DNA of 62,575 bases from Bradyrhizobium sp. (GCF_027307225.1 NZ_DAHUXJ010000038.1:1-62575); one strand, 5' to 3'; positions 26,596 through 35,926 are shown, counted from the first letter of the stretch. Numbers and translations are program-made. The notes: generated from the sequence alone by a model not told the origin.

Positions 26596-27534
26596 CTACA
26601 TCACCTTGTAAGCATCCGGATCGGAGGAGTCCGACGGGTTGGCGAATTCGTGTTTCAGCTCCGCTCCCATCGGCACGTTCAGGTCAAGTCCCCTCGGCGG
26701 GATCTTCTGCATGAACCATTTATCGTAGAGCTTTGGCCCCTCCGGGCTCCGGTAGAGCGCCGAGGTCGCTTCGTCCACCACCTTCTTGAAGGCCGGATCG
26801 TCCCTGCGCAGCATGATGCCGCAAGGCTCCGGTTTCGAGAAGGAGTCGGACGAAATGACGTAAGCGTCCGGATTCTTGGAGCCGACCGCGAACGCTGCCA
26901 GCAGAATGTCATCCATCACGAAGGCGACGGCGCGGTCGTTTTCGACCATCAGGAAGGCTTCAGCGTGGTCCTTGGCATGGATGACGTTGATGCCGAGGTG
27001 GCGTGCCGCATTGGTCTCGATCAGCTGCTTGATGTTGCTGGTGCCGGACGTCGCGACCACCGGCTTGCCCCTGAGGTCCTCGATCGTGTCGAGCCTGTTG
27101 GTTTTCTTCGAGATGAAGCGAGTCGCGGTGAGAAAATGGGTATGGCCGAAGGCAACCTGGCGCTGCCGCTCTGGGTTGTTGGTGGTCGAGCCGCATTCAA
27201 GGTCGATGGTCCCGTTGGCCAGCAGGGGAATGCGGGTCGATGACGACACCGGGACCAGCTCGACCGCGAGCTTGTCGAGCTTGAGCTCCTTTTTCACGGC
27301 ATCGACGACCGCGTAACAGATATCCAAGGCGTAGCCGATGGGCTTCTGGTTGTTGTCGAGATAGGAAAAGGGAATCGAAGAGTCGCGAAAGCCGAGCGCG
27401 ATCGACCCGGTCTCCCTGATCTTCTTCAGCGTGCCCGAAAGCTCGTCCGCCCGCGCGGGAGCCTCGCCAAGCGGCGCTTGCGCGGCGAACCAAGCCACAA
27501 CAACAGCAAGGCCCATCCCGCTTACGCGTCGCAT
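26596..27534 (-). CDS. Polar amino-acid ABC binding protein, second of a tandem pair (GltI-like)
   Basis: Start at 27534 with GGGGAAAC upstream; 312 residues. Signal peptide GLAVVVAWFAAQAPLGEAPA. The SBP-family-3 core includes IALGFRDSSIPFSYLDNNQK, DLECGSTTNNPERQRQVAF and VVATSGTSNIKQL. By eye it is roughly three-quarters identical to the upstream gene, so it arose by tandem duplication. Differences cluster in the N-terminus and around AKDHAEAFLMVENDRAV. Both would deliver a polar amino acid, perhaps glutamate or aspartate, to the same permease. Confidence 0.93.
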   Translation of the reverse strand: MRRVSGMGLAVVVAWFAAQAPLGEAPARADELSGTLKKIRETGSIALGFRDSSIPFSYLDNNQKPIGYALDICYAVVDAVKKELKLDKLAVELVPVSSSTRIPLLANGTIDLECGSTTNNPERQRQVAFGHTHFLTATRFISKKTNRLDTIEDLRGKPVVATSGTSNIKQLIETNAARHLGINVIHAKDHAEAFLMVENDRAVAFVMDDILLAAFAVGSKNPDAYVISSDSFSKPEPCGIMLRRDDPAFKKVVDEATSALYRSPEGPKLYDKWFMQKIPPRGLDLNVPMGAELKHEFANPSDSSDPDAYKVM

Positions 27535-27557
27535 TGGCGTTTCCCCGTCTTCGCGCC

Positions 27558-28475
27558 TCACATCGTCTTGTAGGAGTCCGGATCGGGCGAATCCGAGGGA
27601 TGAGCGAACTCATACTTCAGCTCCGGTCCGAGCGGCACCTTGAGATTGAGGCCCTTCGGCGGAATCTTCGACTGGAACCACTTGTCGTAGATCTTTTCGC
27701 CCTCGCCGCTCTTGTAAAGCGCCGCGGTCGCCGCATCGACCACCTTCTTGAAGGCCACATCGTCCTTGCGCAGCATGATGCCGTAGGGCTCCGGCTTGGA
27801 GAACGCATCGGTCGAGATGACGTAAGCGTCCGGATCCTTGGAGCTCGCGATAAAGCTTGCGAGCAGAATGTCGTCCATCACGAAGGCCACCGCGCGGTCG
27901 CTCTCCACCATCAGAAAGGCCTCGGCGTGATCCTTCGCCGGAATGATGTTGACGCCGAGATTGCGTGCGGCATTGGCCTCGTTGAGCTGCTTGATGTTGG
28001 TGGTGCCGGACGTCGAGACCACCGACTTGCCCTTGAGATCGTTGATCGAGTTGAGGTGATTCGCCTTCTTCGAGACGAAGCGGCTCGCCGTGAGGAAGTG
28101 GGTGTTGGTGAACCAGACCTGCTTCTCCCGCTCGGCGTTATTGGTGGTCGATCCGCATTCGAGATCGACGGTGCCGTTTGCCATCAACGGGATACGCGTG
28201 GCGGACGTGACCGGATTGAGCTTGACCTCGAGCTTGTCGAGCTTGAGCTCCTTCTTCACGGCATCGACGATCTTGTAGCAGATGTCCATGGCGTAGCCGA
28301 CGGGCTTCTGGTTGTCGTCGAGATAGGAGAAGGGAATCGAGCTATCACGATAGGCGAGAGTGATCGTGCCGGTCTCCTTGATGTTCTTCAGCGTTCCCGT
28401 CAATTCCTGCGCCATCGCCGGACCTGCCGAGAGCGCAACGGCGAAGGCTGCGCCTGCAATAAGCGTTCGTTTCAT
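27558..28475 (-). CDS. Polar amino-acid ABC binding protein, first of a tandem pair (GltI-like)
   Basis: 305 residues. Signal peptide LIAGAAFAVALSAGPAMAQE. SBP-3 marks: LAYRDSSIPFSYLDDNQKPV, DLECGSTTNNAEREKQVWF and STSGTTNIKQLNEANAA. It heads the five-gene operon and is followed by its paralogue after 23 bases. The upstream 15 bases separate it from the alpha/beta-hydrolase gene, so transcription may start further upstream. Confidence 0.94.
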   Translation of the reverse strand: MKRTLIAGAAFAVALSAGPAMAQELTGTLKNIKETGTITLAYRDSSIPFSYLDDNQKPVGYAMDICYKIVDAVKKELKLDKLEVKLNPVTSATRIPLMANGTVDLECGSTTNNAEREKQVWFTNTHFLTASRFVSKKANHLNSINDLKGKSVVSTSGTTNIKQLNEANAARNLGVNIIPAKDHAEAFLMVESDRAVAFVMDDILLASFIASSKDPDAYVISTDAFSKPEPYGIMLRKDDVAFKKVVDAATAALYKSGEGEKIYDKWFQSKIPPKGLNLKVPLGPELKYEFAHPSDSPDPDSYKTM

Positions 28476-28490
28476 GAATGGACTCCCTGT

Positions 28491-29366
28491 TTATCCGACT
28501 TTCTGCTTATCCGATTTGGAATGATTTCGAATCTGGTCGAGGACGGGCGCGATGTAACGGCGAAACTGTGCCGGGTTTTCGCTCATCGGAAAATGACCGA
28601 GTTGCTCCATGACCGTGACATGAGCGCCCTTGATGGCTGCCGCCGTGCGGACCGTGTCCTCCGGCGTGCAGGAAAAATCGTACTCTCCGGTAAGCAGATA
28701 AATCGGACAGGCGGCGGTGTCGATCCCCTCGACGCGCCCGCGCAGGTCGCCATCGACCCGGTAGAAGTAAAGATCGCCCTTGAACACGCCGGGTCCGCCC
28801 TGCTTGTAGCACCATAGCGTCTCCGCCCGCGCGGCTTGCGGGCTTTGCGGGGCGATCAGGCCGGACACCAGCGCGGCGCAGACTTCGCCGCCGTGAACGT
28901 CGGGCCGGTTGAGCCAGCTGGTATCATACCACGGCGCCTGAAAATCGGCGGCTTCGAGCCCGATCAGCGCGCGGAATTGTCTGGGCTGTTCGATCGCAAG
29001 GTTAAGCACGATACGACCGCCGATGGAGCAGCCCATCACCACCGGCTTGTCGAGTTTCAGCGCCCGGCAGAACGCCAGGATCGTCTCGGCATAGCGCGCC
29101 GTGGTGAGGCGATATTCCGCGCCGTCCCAGCTCTCCGGTGGGTTTGACTTGCCATGCCAGGGCATGTCGAAAGCGATGATGCGGAAATGCCTTGCCAGTT
29201 CCTCGTCGGTTAGCAGGTGCCGCCACTGCCTTCCATCAGAGCCGGCGGTGTGCAGACAGACCAGCGGAATGCCCGCGCCGTTCTCCTCGAAATAGATCCT
29301 GTGGTTTTCGCCGCCGATGCCGGCATGGACGTAGCGGCCGACGATCGGCTCGATCGCACCGTTCAT
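28491..29366 (-). CDS. Alpha/beta hydrolase
   Basis: Start at 29366 with GGGGGAGG upstream; 291 residues. Oxyanion region PLVCLHTAGSDGRQWRHL, nucleophile elbow VVMGCSIGGRIVLNLA (G-x-S-x-G) and catalytic His in MEQLGHFPMSENPAQF are visible, with an acid in LTGEYDFSCTPED. The fold is that of esterases and C-C hydrolases. It overlaps the upstream 138-residue gene as ATGA, so both are made together. Substrate unknown. Confidence 0.9.
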   Translation of the reverse strand: MNGAIEPIVGRYVHAGIGGENHRIYFEENGAGIPLVCLHTAGSDGRQWRHLLTDEELARHFRIIAFDMPWHGKSNPPESWDGAEYRLTTARYAETILAFCRALKLDKPVVMGCSIGGRIVLNLAIEQPRQFRALIGLEAADFQAPWYDTSWLNRPDVHGGEVCAALVSGLIAPQSPQAARAETLWCYKQGGPGVFKGDLYFYRVDGDLRGRVEGIDTAACPIYLLTGEYDFSCTPEDTVRTAAAIKGAHVTVMEQLGHFPMSENPAQFRRYIAPVLDQIRNHSKSDKQKVG

Positions 29367-29779
29367 GCCGCCTCCCCCCGGTGCGAACGCGGGAGCGCCA
29401 GCAGATCCTTGAAATACTGCAAATGCGTCATGAAGGGATGCAGGTCGCCTTCGAGGATGGCTTCCTTGCGCTTGGTCAGCGCCAGAAGATCGTGCCAGCC
29501 CGGCCGCGGCATCGGCTGCCAGTATTCCATCCAGGCGGCAGATGAAGCGCGAAACGCAAAACGCCAGGAACGCATCAACACGGGCGCCGGCGTCATGTCG
29601 ACGATGACGCCGTCGCGGATCGAGACATGAAACGGATGATCGATCGGCCCCAACAGGCATTCGCAGCTGAGCATTCGGCCACGAACAACGAGATCCGGCG
29701 CCCGACCTAGCATGGCGGGAATGCCCGCAAACGTCTCGGCCACGGCAATATCGCTCGCACTGGATACCGTCATACGCAT
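29363..29779 (-). CDS. SCP2-like small protein coupled to an alpha/beta hydrolase
   Basis: 138 residues. The segment VSIRDGVIVDMTPAPVLMRS, then WRFAFRASSAAWMEYWQPMP, GWHDLLALTKRKEAILEGDL and HPFMTHLQYFKDLLAL, resembles sterol-carrier-like proteins that follow alpha/beta hydrolases or acyl-CoA enzymes; the match is from memory of the pattern, not a search. Its stop overlaps the hydrolase start, implying coupled synthesis. It probably binds or presents a hydrophobic substrate to the hydrolase. Confidence 0.6.
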   Translation of the reverse strand: MRMTVSSASDIAVAETFAGIPAMLGRAPDLVVRGRMLSCECLLGPIDHPFHVSIRDGVIVDMTPAPVLMRSWRFAFRASSAAWMEYWQPMPRPGWHDLLALTKRKEAILEGDLHPFMTHLQYFKDLLALPRSHRGEAA

Positions 29780-29917
29780 TTATGGTCCGAACGTCAGGCC
29801 GTCGCAAGCCAACCTTTGGGCCTGAAGGCGCGCCTGCGCCACTCCGTCACGGCAAGAGCTCCGACCATGGCGAAGCCCCCAAGCTGACCCCGAAACGGCC
29901 ATGCAATCCTCTTCAGC

Positions 29918-31300
29918 TCAAAGCGGTGCTTTCAATTCGCCAAGGTCCCAGAACAGGCCGGCCATGATGCCGAGCGCTTCTTCTGTCACCGACAGCAGGA
30001 TATGTTCGTCGGGCGCATGCTGCGAACAGCCGGGATAGGAATGCGGCACCCACACGGTCGGCAGTTTAAGAATATCGGTGAAGACATCGTTGGGCAGCGA
30101 GCCGCCGAAATTCGGCAGCACGGCCGGTGCCTTTCCGGTCGTCTTGCGGATCGATTCTGCCGTCCAGTTGATCCAGGGGCTGTCCAGATCGGTGCGCGAG
30201 GCGGCGAACCGCTGTGTTGCGGAAACCGCGACCATCGCAAAACCGCGCGCGTGCAGGTGCGCGCGGATGACATCCGCGATGTTGTCGACCCGGGTGCCGA
30301 CCACAAAGCGCAGCTGCAGCACCGCCGACGCATGGCCGGGTATGGCGTTGGCCGGCTTTTCGATGTTGCCCGACGACATCGCCAGCACTTCAAGCGTGTT
30401 CCAGGCATAGAGCCGCTCGGCCGCCGACATTCCATCCTCGCCCCAGTTCTCCGACAGCGCCGGTTCGTCCGCCATCGGCTCGACCTCGACATCGGCGAGC
30501 GCGGCACGAATGCGGTTCGACAATGGCGGCGGCTTTAACGCTTCGAGCTGCAATCGCCCGCTTCTATCTACGAGAGATGCGATGGCATTTGCCAGGATCG
30601 TCGCGGGATTTGCCAGCACGCCGCCCCAATTGCCGGAATGATGGCCTCCTTCGCGCAAGGCGACATCGAGATGAATCCGGATACCACCGCGGCAGCCGAG
30701 AAACAGCGTCGGACGTTCGGCCGACAGCCGCGGACCATCGGAAGCGAGCAACAGGTCGGCCTTCAGGTCCTCGCGAAGCCTTTCGCAGACCTGCGGCAGA
30801 TCCGGCGAGCCGATCTCCTCCCCGGTTTCGATGATGAATTTCACATTGAAACCGAGCTTGCCGCCGCGAGTCTGCCGAACCGCGCGGAGCGCTGCCATGT
30901 TGATGCAGTGCTGGCCCTTGTTGTCGGCCGTGCCGCGGCCATAGACGCGGTTGCCGACTTGCGTCGTGCGCCAGGGATCGAGATTGTCCCGCCACTCGCC
31001 CACCATGCCGTCGACCACGTCGCCGTGGCCATAGACCAGGACGGTCGGCGCGGACGCGCTCTCGCGGTATTCCGCCAGGAGATAGGGGCCTTTTCCGGCC
31101 GGGGACTCGATCAACCGGGTCGAGAAGTCCATTTCCCAGAAGGCCGGTTGAAGATCGTCGGTCAGATAGGCGGCCAGCGCATCGCGCTTTTCGGGGTTCT
31201 GGCTTTCGGTCTGATAGGCGACCCGGCGATCGAGTTCGGCGAGAAATTCGCCGGAATGGATCATCTGATGGGCGCGAGTGATGGCGTCAGTTCTGGTCAT
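29918..31300 (-). CDS. M20-family metallopeptidase (ArgE/DapE/CPG2-like)
   Basis: Start at 31300; 460 residues. Di-zinc motifs are intact: VYGHGDVVDGMVGEW (His and Asp), VYGRGTADNKGQHCIN (bridging Asp), IIETGEEIGSPDLP (catalytic Glu) and GSLPNDVF. A dimerisation insert lies between residues about 200 and 330. M20 enzymes cleave dipeptides, N-acyl or carbamoyl amino acids. It is divergent from the flavin monooxygenase gene across a 198-base promoter region. Confidence 0.92.
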   Translation of the reverse strand: MTRTDAITRAHQMIHSGEFLAELDRRVAYQTESQNPEKRDALAAYLTDDLQPAFWEMDFSTRLIESPAGKGPYLLAEYRESASAPTVLVYGHGDVVDGMVGEWRDNLDPWRTTQVGNRVYGRGTADNKGQHCINMAALRAVRQTRGGKLGFNVKFIIETGEEIGSPDLPQVCERLREDLKADLLLASDGPRLSAERPTLFLGCRGGIRIHLDVALREGGHHSGNWGGVLANPATILANAIASLVDRSGRLQLEALKPPPLSNRIRAALADVEVEPMADEPALSENWGEDGMSAAERLYAWNTLEVLAMSSGNIEKPANAIPGHASAVLQLRFVVGTRVDNIADVIRAHLHARGFAMVAVSATQRFAASRTDLDSPWINWTAESIRKTTGKAPAVLPNFGGSLPNDVFTDILKLPTVWVPHSYPGCSQHAPDEHILLSVTEEALGIMAGLFWDLGELKAPL

Positions 31301-31498
31301 GGCTTTTGTTCGTCGTTTATTCCCGTCCCGGGGAAGGGTCACGTTAGCGGGATACGGCGGCGGCCGGAAGTCTTGAGGCCTTTGCTAAAATCATACGGGA
31401 TGCGACAATTCGAGTAACGGTCCGGCATAAGATCCGGCGAGTAATCTATCGCCCGGGGCCATTGCGGCGCGGGCGCGAGGTGATCGAAAGCAGTTCGC

Positions 31499-32869
31499 AT
31501 GAAGAAAAAAGAAATCCGGCTCAACGCCTTTGCGATGAATTGTGTCGCGCATCAATCGCCCGGGCTGTGGACGCATCCGCGCGACCGCACGGCCGACTAC
31601 AATCGCCTGCCCTACTGGCTTGATCTCGCCAGAACGCTGGAGCGCGGACGGTTCGATGGCCTCTTTCTCGCCGACGTGCTCGGCGTCTATGACGTGTTCG
31701 GGAACAGTCATGAGGCGGCAGTGCGCAATGCGGCCCAGACGCCGGTCAACGATCCGATGCTGGTGATCCCGGCGATGGCCGCGGTGACCAAAAACCTCGG
31801 CTTTGGCGTGACCTCCAACCTGTCCTACGAACCGCCCTATACGTTCGCGCGAAGAATGTCGACGCTCGATCATCTCACCGAGGGACGGGTCGGCTGGAAC
31901 GTTGTCACCGGCTATCTCGACAGCGCTGCAAAAGGCGCGGGCAAGGACAAGCAGACCGGGCACGACGACCGCTATGAGATCGCGGACGAATATATGGAGG
32001 TAGTTTACAAGCTCTGGGAAGGCAGCTGGGAGCACGACGCTGCGATACGCGACCGCGCGCGCAGCATCTTTGCCGACCCAAAAAAGGTGCATTGCGTCCA
32101 GCATCAGGGAAAGAACTTCCGCCTCGATGCCATCCACCTCTGCGAGCCCTCGCCCCAGCGCACGCCCGTGCTGTATCAGGCAGGGACGTCGCCGCGCGGA
32201 CGTCAGTTCGCGGCTCAACACGCCGAATGCGTGTTCATGTCGGGCCCTTCAGCGAAGATCATCGCGCCGCGCGTGGCCGGCATTCGCGAACTCGCCGCGA
32301 AAGCGGGGCGCAATCCGGCCGGGATTTTGATGTTCTCGATGTTCACCGTGATCCTCGGCCGCACCGACGCGGAAGCCAAGGCAAAGTATGAAGACTACCG
32401 CAGCCATGTGAATCCGGAGGGCGCGCTGGTGCTGATGTCCGGCTGGACCGGCGTCGATTTCTCGGCTTACGACCTCGACCAGCAGGTGCGGCATGTCGAG
32501 AACGACGCCGGTCGCTCGGCAATGGACAACATCACCCGCGCCGATCCCGGTCGCGTCTGGACCGTGCGCGAAGTCGCCCAGCATGTCGGCATCGGCGGCA
32601 TCGGACCCGTGGTCATCGGCACGCCCGAAAAGGCGGCCGATGCGATCGAAGCCTGGTTCGATCAGACCGACGTCGACGGGCTGAACATGCCCTTTGCGGT
32701 GTCGCCCGGCGATTTCGCTGATATCTCGGACCTGCTGGTGCCGGAACTGACACGGCGCGGCCGCTACAAGACGGCCTACAGCGAAGGCACGTTGCGGGAA
32801 AAGCTGTTCGGCGCGGGCCGCGCACGGCTCGATACGCCGCACCCGGCGGTGCGGCATAGGCCGAAGTGA
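31499..32869 (+). CDS. LLM-class FMN-dependent monooxygenase (NtaA/SnaA/DszA type)
   Basis: 456 residues. LNAFAMNCVAHQSPGLWTHP and EGRVGWNVVTGYLDSAAKGA mark the nitrilotriacetate monooxygenase/DszA branch of bacterial luciferase-like enzymes, as does QAGTSPRGRQFAAQHAECVF in the middle. They use FMNH2 from a separate reductase to oxidise sulfur or nitrogen compounds or aliphatic acids. No flavin reductase gene is adjacent, although a truncated FMN reductase lies far away at 1856. The start has a weak ribosome site. The oxidised substrate is unknown. Confidence 0.9.
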   Translation: MKKKEIRLNAFAMNCVAHQSPGLWTHPRDRTADYNRLPYWLDLARTLERGRFDGLFLADVLGVYDVFGNSHEAAVRNAAQTPVNDPMLVIPAMAAVTKNLGFGVTSNLSYEPPYTFARRMSTLDHLTEGRVGWNVVTGYLDSAAKGAGKDKQTGHDDRYEIADEYMEVVYKLWEGSWEHDAAIRDRARSIFADPKKVHCVQHQGKNFRLDAIHLCEPSPQRTPVLYQAGTSPRGRQFAAQHAECVFMSGPSAKIIAPRVAGIRELAAKAGRNPAGILMFSMFTVILGRTDAEAKAKYEDYRSHVNPEGALVLMSGWTGVDFSAYDLDQQVRHVENDAGRSAMDNITRADPGRVWTVREVAQHVGIGGIGPVVIGTPEKAADAIEAWFDQTDVDGLNMPFAVSPGDFADISDLLVPELTRRGRYKTAYSEGTLREKLFGAGRARLDTPHPAVRHRPK

Positions 32870-32890
32870 CCCGCGCACCATCAACCTGAC

Positions 32891-32993
32891 GTCATTCCGG
32901 GATGGTCCGAAGGACCGGACCCGGAATCCATTCCTCAACAAACTCTGCGGCGCGATGGATTCCGGGCCCGCGCTCACGCGCGTCCCGGAATGA
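32891..32993. repeat. Dispersed palindrome (GTCATTCCGGG family), copy 2
   Basis: Arms GTCATTCCGGGATGG and CGTCCCGGAATGAC with inner CCCGGAATCCAT/ATGGATTCCGGG pairing. Lies between two convergent genes and could terminate transcription from both sides. Confidence 0.85.
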
Positions 32994-33001
32994 CAGCGCA
33001 G

Positions 33002-34663
33002 CTACACCGTCCCGTCCACCATCACCTCGATCAGCTTGGTGCCGGGCCGCTTGAACGCGGAGGTCAGCGTCGCCCTCAATTCCCCGGGGTCGCTGATCCG
33101 TATCGCTTCACACCCGAGTGATCTGGCCATACCGGCAAAATCAACCTTGGGATCGGCAAAGTCCATGCCGACATAGTGGTCGTCGCCATGGAAGGCGAGC
33201 AGCCGCTGCTTGATGATGCGATAGCCGCCATTGTTGGCGATCACGACATTCAGCGGCAGCTTGTGATGCGCCGCCGTCCACAGCGACTGGATCGAATACA
33301 TCGCGCTGCCGTCGCCGGAGAAACACACGACCGGCCGATCCGGATTGGCGAGGCTGACACCGACGGATGCCGGCAATCCCCAGCCGATGCCACCTGACGC
33401 CAACGCATGGTAGCCGTAGCGATCGCGGTGCGGCCGCAGCGACAGCATCTGCCGCGAGGAGGTCAGGCCCTCGTCAACGACGATGGCGTGGTCCGGCAAC
33501 GCCTCGACCACCTGCAAGGTCAGATGATCCGGATCGATCGGCGCGCGATCGAAGCGTTTAGCCAGTTGTTCGACCAGTATGGCGCGGCGCGCCGTCCAGT
33601 TGTTCGACGACAGCGCAGCAATGCCTTTCCTGGCCTTGGCCTCCAGCGCCGCGCCGCCTTTCGCTTTCAGCGCCGGAACCAGTGCCCGCAACGTCTCCCT
33701 CACGTCGGCCTTCAGCGCGATCTCCGCGCCGTAATTCTTGGCAAGGTCCCACTCGACGAGACCGACCTGCACGATCGACAGTCCCTCCGGCAACGGATCG
33801 GTCTCGCTGTGGACCGACATGCGCAAGGGATCGGCGCCGAGCGCGATCAGGAGATCAAACGGCGCAAGAACGTCGCGCACCTGCGGCTGCGAGCGCGACA
33901 GCGCGCCGACGAAGCACGGGCTTTCCGACAGGAAGTGCGCGCCGTATGGGACCGATTGCTGATACGCCGGACAGCCGAGTGTTTCTGCCAGTTGAGCCGC
34001 TTCCTGCAACGCATCGCTTTTTACGATCTCGTCGCCAGCGACGATAACCGGGCGCTCGGCCTTGAGGATGCGCGAGACCAGCATCTGCAACGACTCATCG
34101 GACGGTTTCACGCGCGTATCGACGCGGGTCGCGCGGCCGAGCTCGATGCCGGCCTCCGAATTGAGAATGTCGCCGGGCAACGAGATGAAAACCGGGCCGG
34201 TCGGCGGCGTCGTGGCGATCTTGGCGGCGCGCCGCACGATACGCGGCAGATCTTCCAGCCGCGTCACCTCCACCGCCCATTTCACCAACGGCTCGGCCAA
34301 TCGCACCAGCGGGCCATAGAGCAGCGGCTCCATCAATCCATGGCCCTGCTCCTGCTGGCCGGCGGTCAAGATCATCGGCGTGCCGGTGAATTGCGCGTTG
34401 TAGAGCGAGCCCATCGCGTTCCCGAGCCCCGGCGCGACGTGAACGTTGCAGGCAACGAGGCGACCCGAAGCGCGGCTATAGCCGTCGGCGATCGCCACGA
34501 CGAGGCTCTCCTGCATCGCCATCACATAGGTGAGGTCGGGATGATCCTTCAGCGCATGCATGATCGGCAATTCGGTGGTGCCGGGATTGCCGAACAGATG
34601 CGTGATGCCTTCGTCCTTGAGCAAGGCCAGGAACGCCGAGCGCCCGGTGATGCGATTTTTCAT
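33002..34663 (-). CDS. Thiamine-diphosphate-dependent enzyme, benzoylformate-decarboxylase-like
   Basis: Start at 34663 with AGAGGAAAC upstream; 553 residues. The catalytic Glu lies in THLFGNPGTTELPIMHAL. The ThDP/Mg motif is CFSGDGSAMYSIQSLWTAA with the Asn pair in VVIANNGGYRI (GDG-x(n)-NN). The central domain and the absence of acetolactate-synthase FAD-type loops favour the benzoylformate or oxalyl-like decarboxylase branch. These enzymes decarboxylate 2-oxo acids from aromatic or amino-acid breakdown. Transcribed towards the LLM monooxygenase; separated from it by a palindromic repeat. Confidence 0.9.
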   Translation of the reverse strand: MKNRITGRSAFLALLKDEGITHLFGNPGTTELPIMHALKDHPDLTYVMAMQESLVVAIADGYSRASGRLVACNVHVAPGLGNAMGSLYNAQFTGTPMILTAGQQEQGHGLMEPLLYGPLVRLAEPLVKWAVEVTRLEDLPRIVRRAAKIATTPPTGPVFISLPGDILNSEAGIELGRATRVDTRVKPSDESLQMLVSRILKAERPVIVAGDEIVKSDALQEAAQLAETLGCPAYQQSVPYGAHFLSESPCFVGALSRSQPQVRDVLAPFDLLIALGADPLRMSVHSETDPLPEGLSIVQVGLVEWDLAKNYGAEIALKADVRETLRALVPALKAKGGAALEAKARKGIAALSSNNWTARRAILVEQLAKRFDRAPIDPDHLTLQVVEALPDHAIVVDEGLTSSRQMLSLRPHRDRYGYHALASGGIGWGLPASVGVSLANPDRPVVCFSGDGSAMYSIQSLWTAAHHKLPLNVVIANNGGYRIIKQRLLAFHGDDHYVGMDFADPKVDFAGMARSLGCEAIRISDPGELRATLTSAFKRPGTKLIEVMVDGTV

Positions 34664-34814
34664 GTTTCCTCTGGCCTGTGTTCTTGTGTTTCCGATCAAT
34701 GTGCATCATGAGCAAACCTGAGTTTGCGATGCAAGGAAGTGCGGTCATGGCTGCATTGCGCAATCTCCTTTCAAAGCGGGGCTGCTATAGTCAAGCGCAT
34801 CAGGGGAGGAATCG

Positions 34815-35243
34815 ATGGCTTATGATGAGAAAACCACCGAACACATACGCCGGCTGCTTCGCGGCCGAAGAAATGTGACCGAGCAACCGCTGATGGGCGG
34901 CATCTGCTTCATGGTGAACGGCAACATGTGCTGCGCGGTCTCCGGACGCGGTGGCCTTCTGGTTCGGGTCGGGCCCGAGGCGCATGCGCAGATGGTGCAT
35001 GAACCCCATAGCGGTCCGATGGAGATGGGTGGTCGCATCATGAAGGGCTATGTGCGGGTCGCGCCCGACGGATACCGCACCGAAGGCATGCTGAAAAAAT
35101 GGCTGGCGCGCGGGGTCGAATTCGCAGCCACGCTCCCAGGGAAAACAGCGAAGAAAGCCAAACGTCCTGCGGCGAAGGCAACGCGCGCCAAGAAGCCCGC
35201 AAAGGCACCGACGCAAGCGAGACGAAAGTCCGCCGGGAGCTAG
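34815..35243 (+). CDS. TfoX/Sxy N-terminal-domain protein with Lys-rich tail
   Basis: Start at 34815 with GGGGAGGAATCG upstream; 142 residues. The TfoX N-terminal fold is visible: RRNVTEQPLMGGICFMVNGN, GGLLVRVGPEA and GRIMKGYVRVAPDG. The C-terminal 35 residues are Lys/Ala/Pro-rich (KKAKRPAAKATRAKKPAKAP), like histone-H1-type or nucleic-acid-binding tails. The stop overlaps the stop of the convergent GFA gene by 4 bases. Such short TfoX-N proteins are not proven competence regulators; DNA binding via the tail is a guess. Confidence 0.88.
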   Translation: MAYDEKTTEHIRRLLRGRRNVTEQPLMGGICFMVNGNMCCAVSGRGGLLVRVGPEAHAQMVHEPHSGPMEMGGRIMKGYVRVAPDGYRTEGMLKKWLARGVEFAATLPGKTAKKAKRPAAKATRAKKPAKAPTQARRKSAGS

Positions 35244-35722
35244 AACATTCCCTCGCGATGGTTGCGCGGTTTCATTTTGCCGCGATGCCAGACCACGCCG
35301 GGGAACCCGTTCAACGGCACCAACGGCTCGCCGGTATAGGTCCATTCCTGCAACTCTTCGATCGCGATGTGATAGAGCGGCTGCCGGCCGGTGCGGTCGG
35401 AGAACAGCGCGCGCGGAATGTTCACCATATGCGGCGAGCGCGGCCGCTCGTAGATCAAAGGCGTGCCGCACCGCTTGCAGAACGAGCGCCGGGTCTTGGT
35501 CGCAGAATCCTCGAAGTGCGAGATTTCATCTTCGCCCGCGGTGATGCGAAAGCGCTTGCGCCAGCTCCCGACATAGGTCGCATAGGCCGCGCCATGCGCG
35601 CGCCGGCTGGCGGAGGAGTGATCGTGCCAGGCCCAGCGCGCCGGCGCATCGATCTCGAACGTCACACTGCCGCAGAGGCATCGGCCCCTGGCGATACCGA
35701 CGGCTTGTGTTGGCTTTGCCAT
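35240..35722 (-). CDS. GFA-fold protein lacking one zinc Cys pair
   Basis: Start at 35722 with GGGAGAGGGAAG upstream; 160 residues. The Gfa/CENP-V-like zinc-binding fold is clear: GRCLCGSVTFEI, GAAYATYVGSW and RSFCKRCGTPLIYERPRSPH. In usual family members the second site is CHCxxCxR; here it reads WAWHDHSSASRRAHG, so the cysteines are replaced and one zinc is probably absent or held by His and Asp. The glutathione-dependent formaldehyde role of the family should therefore not be assumed. Confidence 0.88.
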   Translation of the reverse strand: MAKPTQAVGIARGRCLCGSVTFEIDAPARWAWHDHSSASRRAHGAAYATYVGSWRKRFRITAGEDEISHFEDSATKTRRSFCKRCGTPLIYERPRSPHMVNIPRALFSDRTGRQPLYHIAIEELQEWTYTGEPLVPLNGFPGVVWHRGKMKPRNHREGMF

Positions 35723-35926
35723 TGAACTTCCCTCTCCCGTCAGGAATATCATCTCCGTTATCGACTGAACGGCTTCATGGTTCGAGACGCCGCGGCTCCT
35801 CGCCATGAGGATCAAAGTCGAGCCGGCCGCGCGATAGCCTGATGGGAAGTCCTCCCATACCTCTCGCTCGCTTCCGGATGATGCGGTCGCGTTTGTGAAT
35901 TCCTGAAAGATGGCTGACGCGGGGCC

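Noticed and set aside
31300..31498. Expected operator or promoter between the divergent peptidase and monooxygenase genes
   Set aside because: Promoters must be present, but I could not identify a convincing -35/-10 pair or palindrome, so none is reported.
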